The notes beneath the pieces are model-generated. The model was not told the origin of the DNA, made no database searches, and was given only the letters and a program-made list of their open reading frames with translations. A stretch of 6,534 nt of DNA from an uncultured Eubacteriales bacterium (GTDB taxonomy: Bacteria > Bacillota > Clostridia > Oscillospirales > Acutalibacteraceae), in contig ONEU01000073.1 of the NCBI GenBank assembly GCA_900316925.1, forward strand, positions 1-6,534, given 5' to 3'. The translations under genes were made by a program, and so were the position numbers. This document shows positions 6,151-6,534 of this stretch, piece after piece. Positions within the stretch are counted from its first letter, which is position 1, and each line of letters opens with the position of its first letter.

Positions 6151-6169
6151 CGCCCTTTCTTTCAGGGCG
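6151..6169 (-). promoter_or_regulatory. Hairpin covering the corA ribosome binding site
   Basis: In the mRNA, CGCCCT (6164-6169) can pair perfectly with AGGGCG (6151-6156) over a 7-nt purine loop, GAAAGAA. The 3' arm contains the GGG of the corA SD, whose ATG starts 6 nt beyond the stem. When folded it would hide the SD. The stop codon of a 24-codon leader ORF begins at the last base of the 5' arm. Only six base pairs support it, five of them G-C. Confidence 0.45.
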
Positions 6170-6236
6170 CAGCTGCCGCGTGTGCCCCGTTTGTTTTCAG
6201 ATCTGTTCTTCGTTTGACATACGGATCGGGACTCAC
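6162..6236 (-). CDS. Possible 24-residue leader peptide upstream of corA
   Basis: A GTG codon (6234-6236) is preceded by GAGAGGTGG, with 6 nt between, a plausible SD. It opens 24 codons, starting (V/M)SPDPYVKRRTDLKT and ending AHAAAAP, then TGA (6162-6164). No family is recognised and the frame is not that of corA. The stop falls at the SD-hiding hairpin, so translation of this ORF would open that stem and could control corA, like known leader ORFs of Mg2+ transporter genes (corL and mgtL in enteric bacteria). An ORF of this length can occur by chance, so this stays a candidate. Confidence 0.3.
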   Translation of the reverse strand: MSPDPYVKRRTDLKTNGAHAAAAP

Positions 6237-6317
6237 GCAAAACCACCTCTCAATACAGTTGGATTCTTTTCGTTCCGGTGCCGTCCCTTCTCTCCGGGCG
6301 ATACCGATACATAGTAT

Positions 6318-6346
6318 ATTATAATCGTTTCATTTCCAATAATCAA
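6318..6346 (-). promoter_or_regulatory. Main sigma-A-type promoter of the corA operon
   Basis: On the minus strand TTGATT (6341-6346, 4/6 to consensus) is followed after exactly 17 nt by TATAAT (6318-6323, 6/6). The region is AT-rich in contrast to GC-rich sequence on both sides. The predicted start is near 6310-6312, giving a leader of about 165 nt to the corA ATG. No M-box or other riboswitch consensus was recognised in that leader. Confidence 0.75.
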
Positions 6347-6364
6347 GATAAAATTACTTGCCCC

Positions 6365-6410
6365 CACGGAAATCAATTTTAAGCTGCCGGTCCCAATACG
6401 CGTTTCCGTG
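6365..6410. repeat. 8-bp inverted repeat upstream of the corA promoter
   Basis: CACGGAAA (6365-6372) and TTTCCGTG (6403-6410) are exact reverse complements separated by 30 nt. The pair lies about 20-65 nt upstream of the -35 box and encloses one copy of the 14-bp direct repeat. It could be a pair of half-sites for a looping regulator or remnants of a small element; neither is shown. Confidence 0.5.
6381..6394. repeat. 14-bp direct repeat, copy 1
   Basis: The sequence aagctgccggtccc is identical to that at 6466-6479, 85 bp away start to start. The flanks differ immediately on both sides, so the unit is exactly 14 bp in this pair. Confidence 0.8.
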
Positions 6411-6460
6411 TGCGCGCGGGAAACTGCCCCTTTCTATTCGACCAATCTCGCGCGCCAGCG

Positions 6461-6475
6461 CCGGCAAGCTGCCGG
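6461..6475. repeat. Compact GC hairpin overlapping repeat copy 2
   Basis: CCGGCA (6461-6466) and TGCCGG (6470-6475) are reverse complements around a 3-nt loop, AGC. No T-run follows on either strand, so an intrinsic terminator is unlikely. Confidence 0.5.
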
Positions 6476-6479
6476 TCCC
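6466..6479. repeat. 14-bp direct repeat, copy 2
   Basis: Second exact copy of aagctgccggtccc; here its first ten bases also form part of the 6461-6475 hairpin. Confidence 0.8.
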
Positions 6480-6534
6480 GTGTTACCAACGACTGACAGA
6501 CTTCCAATCATCCAACACTCTTCCTCGTCTGCAA

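Larger units (their letters stand above)
6347..6534. other. Upstream non-coding region with small repeats, no gene recognised
   Basis: Together with the corA leader this makes a 390-base stretch without a recognised full gene. From the promoter outward it holds an AT-rich block, an 8-bp inverted repeat (6365-6410), two copies of a 14-bp direct repeat, a GC-rich alternating stretch (cgcgcg-like, about 6411-6460) and a compact hairpin (6461-6475). Short open frames on the minus strand at 6490-6534 could be the end of an upstream gene, but nothing in them is recognisable. There is no T-run terminator and no tRNA-like fold that I can see. Confidence 0.6.

Noticed and set aside
6145..6246. A 34-codon N-terminal extension of CorA from GTG 6244-6246
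   Set aside because: No SD before the GTG, the added residues do not resemble CorA, and a family-like start with an SD-like sequence exists at 6144.
6145..6311. M-box (Mg2+) riboswitch in the corA leader
   Set aside because: The length would fit, but the conserved M-box segments as I know them are not seen. A covariance-model search would settle it.
6461..6480. Intrinsic terminator of an upstream gene
   Set aside because: The hairpin is compact and GC-rich, but no T-run follows it on either strand.

Overview
The window looks like chromosome from a Gram-positive, low-to-mid GC Firmicute of class Clostridia, probably of the Ruminococcaceae/Oscillospiraceae type. The reasons are the sepF/divIVA division genes, strong purine-rich ribosome binding sites, a sigma-A type promoter, a Clostridia-style uridine phosphorylase, and roughly mid-50s percent G+C by eye. 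The lineage below class level is a guess. No phage, IS, CRISPR, rRNA or tRNA gene was recognised.

All seven recognisable genes lie on the minus strand, so the window reads right to left: a GC-rich upstream region with small repeats (6347-6534); a promoter (6318-6346); a roughly 165-nt leader with possible short ORFs and a hairpin over a ribosome binding site; corA (Mg2+/divalent cation channel); a uridine phosphorylase; miaA (tRNA dimethylallyltransferase); an orphan HlyD-like membrane-anchored adaptor; a YggS/YlmE-type PLP protein; sepF; and divIVA, which runs off the left edge. Spacing is tight: 25 nt, 6 nt, a 34-nt overlap, a 32-nt overlap, 20 nt and 60 nt. This fits one long operon with translational coupling. 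The divIVA reading frame has no stop inside the window, so a stop-to-stop ORF search does not list it, but it is open and convincing from 930 down to 1.

Functionally the distal half (adaptor, yggS, sepF, divIVA) is a division/cell-pole cluster like the one downstream of ftsZ in Firmicutes, but ylmG and ylmH are missing between sepF and divIVA. The proximal half is housekeeping: cation uptake, pyrimidine salvage and tRNA modification. A second, near-consensus promoter (TTGACA, 17 nt, GATAAT) sits inside the 3' part of yggS and would let sepF-divIVA be transcribed apart from the rest. The points most worth a second look are this internal promoter, the corA leader (short ORF ending inside an SD-sequestering hairpin), the 12-bp in-frame repeat giving DivIVA an acidic Thr-Glu-Glu-Glu tail, and the transporter-less adaptor in the division cluster. 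I did not find a clearly new multi-gene system.
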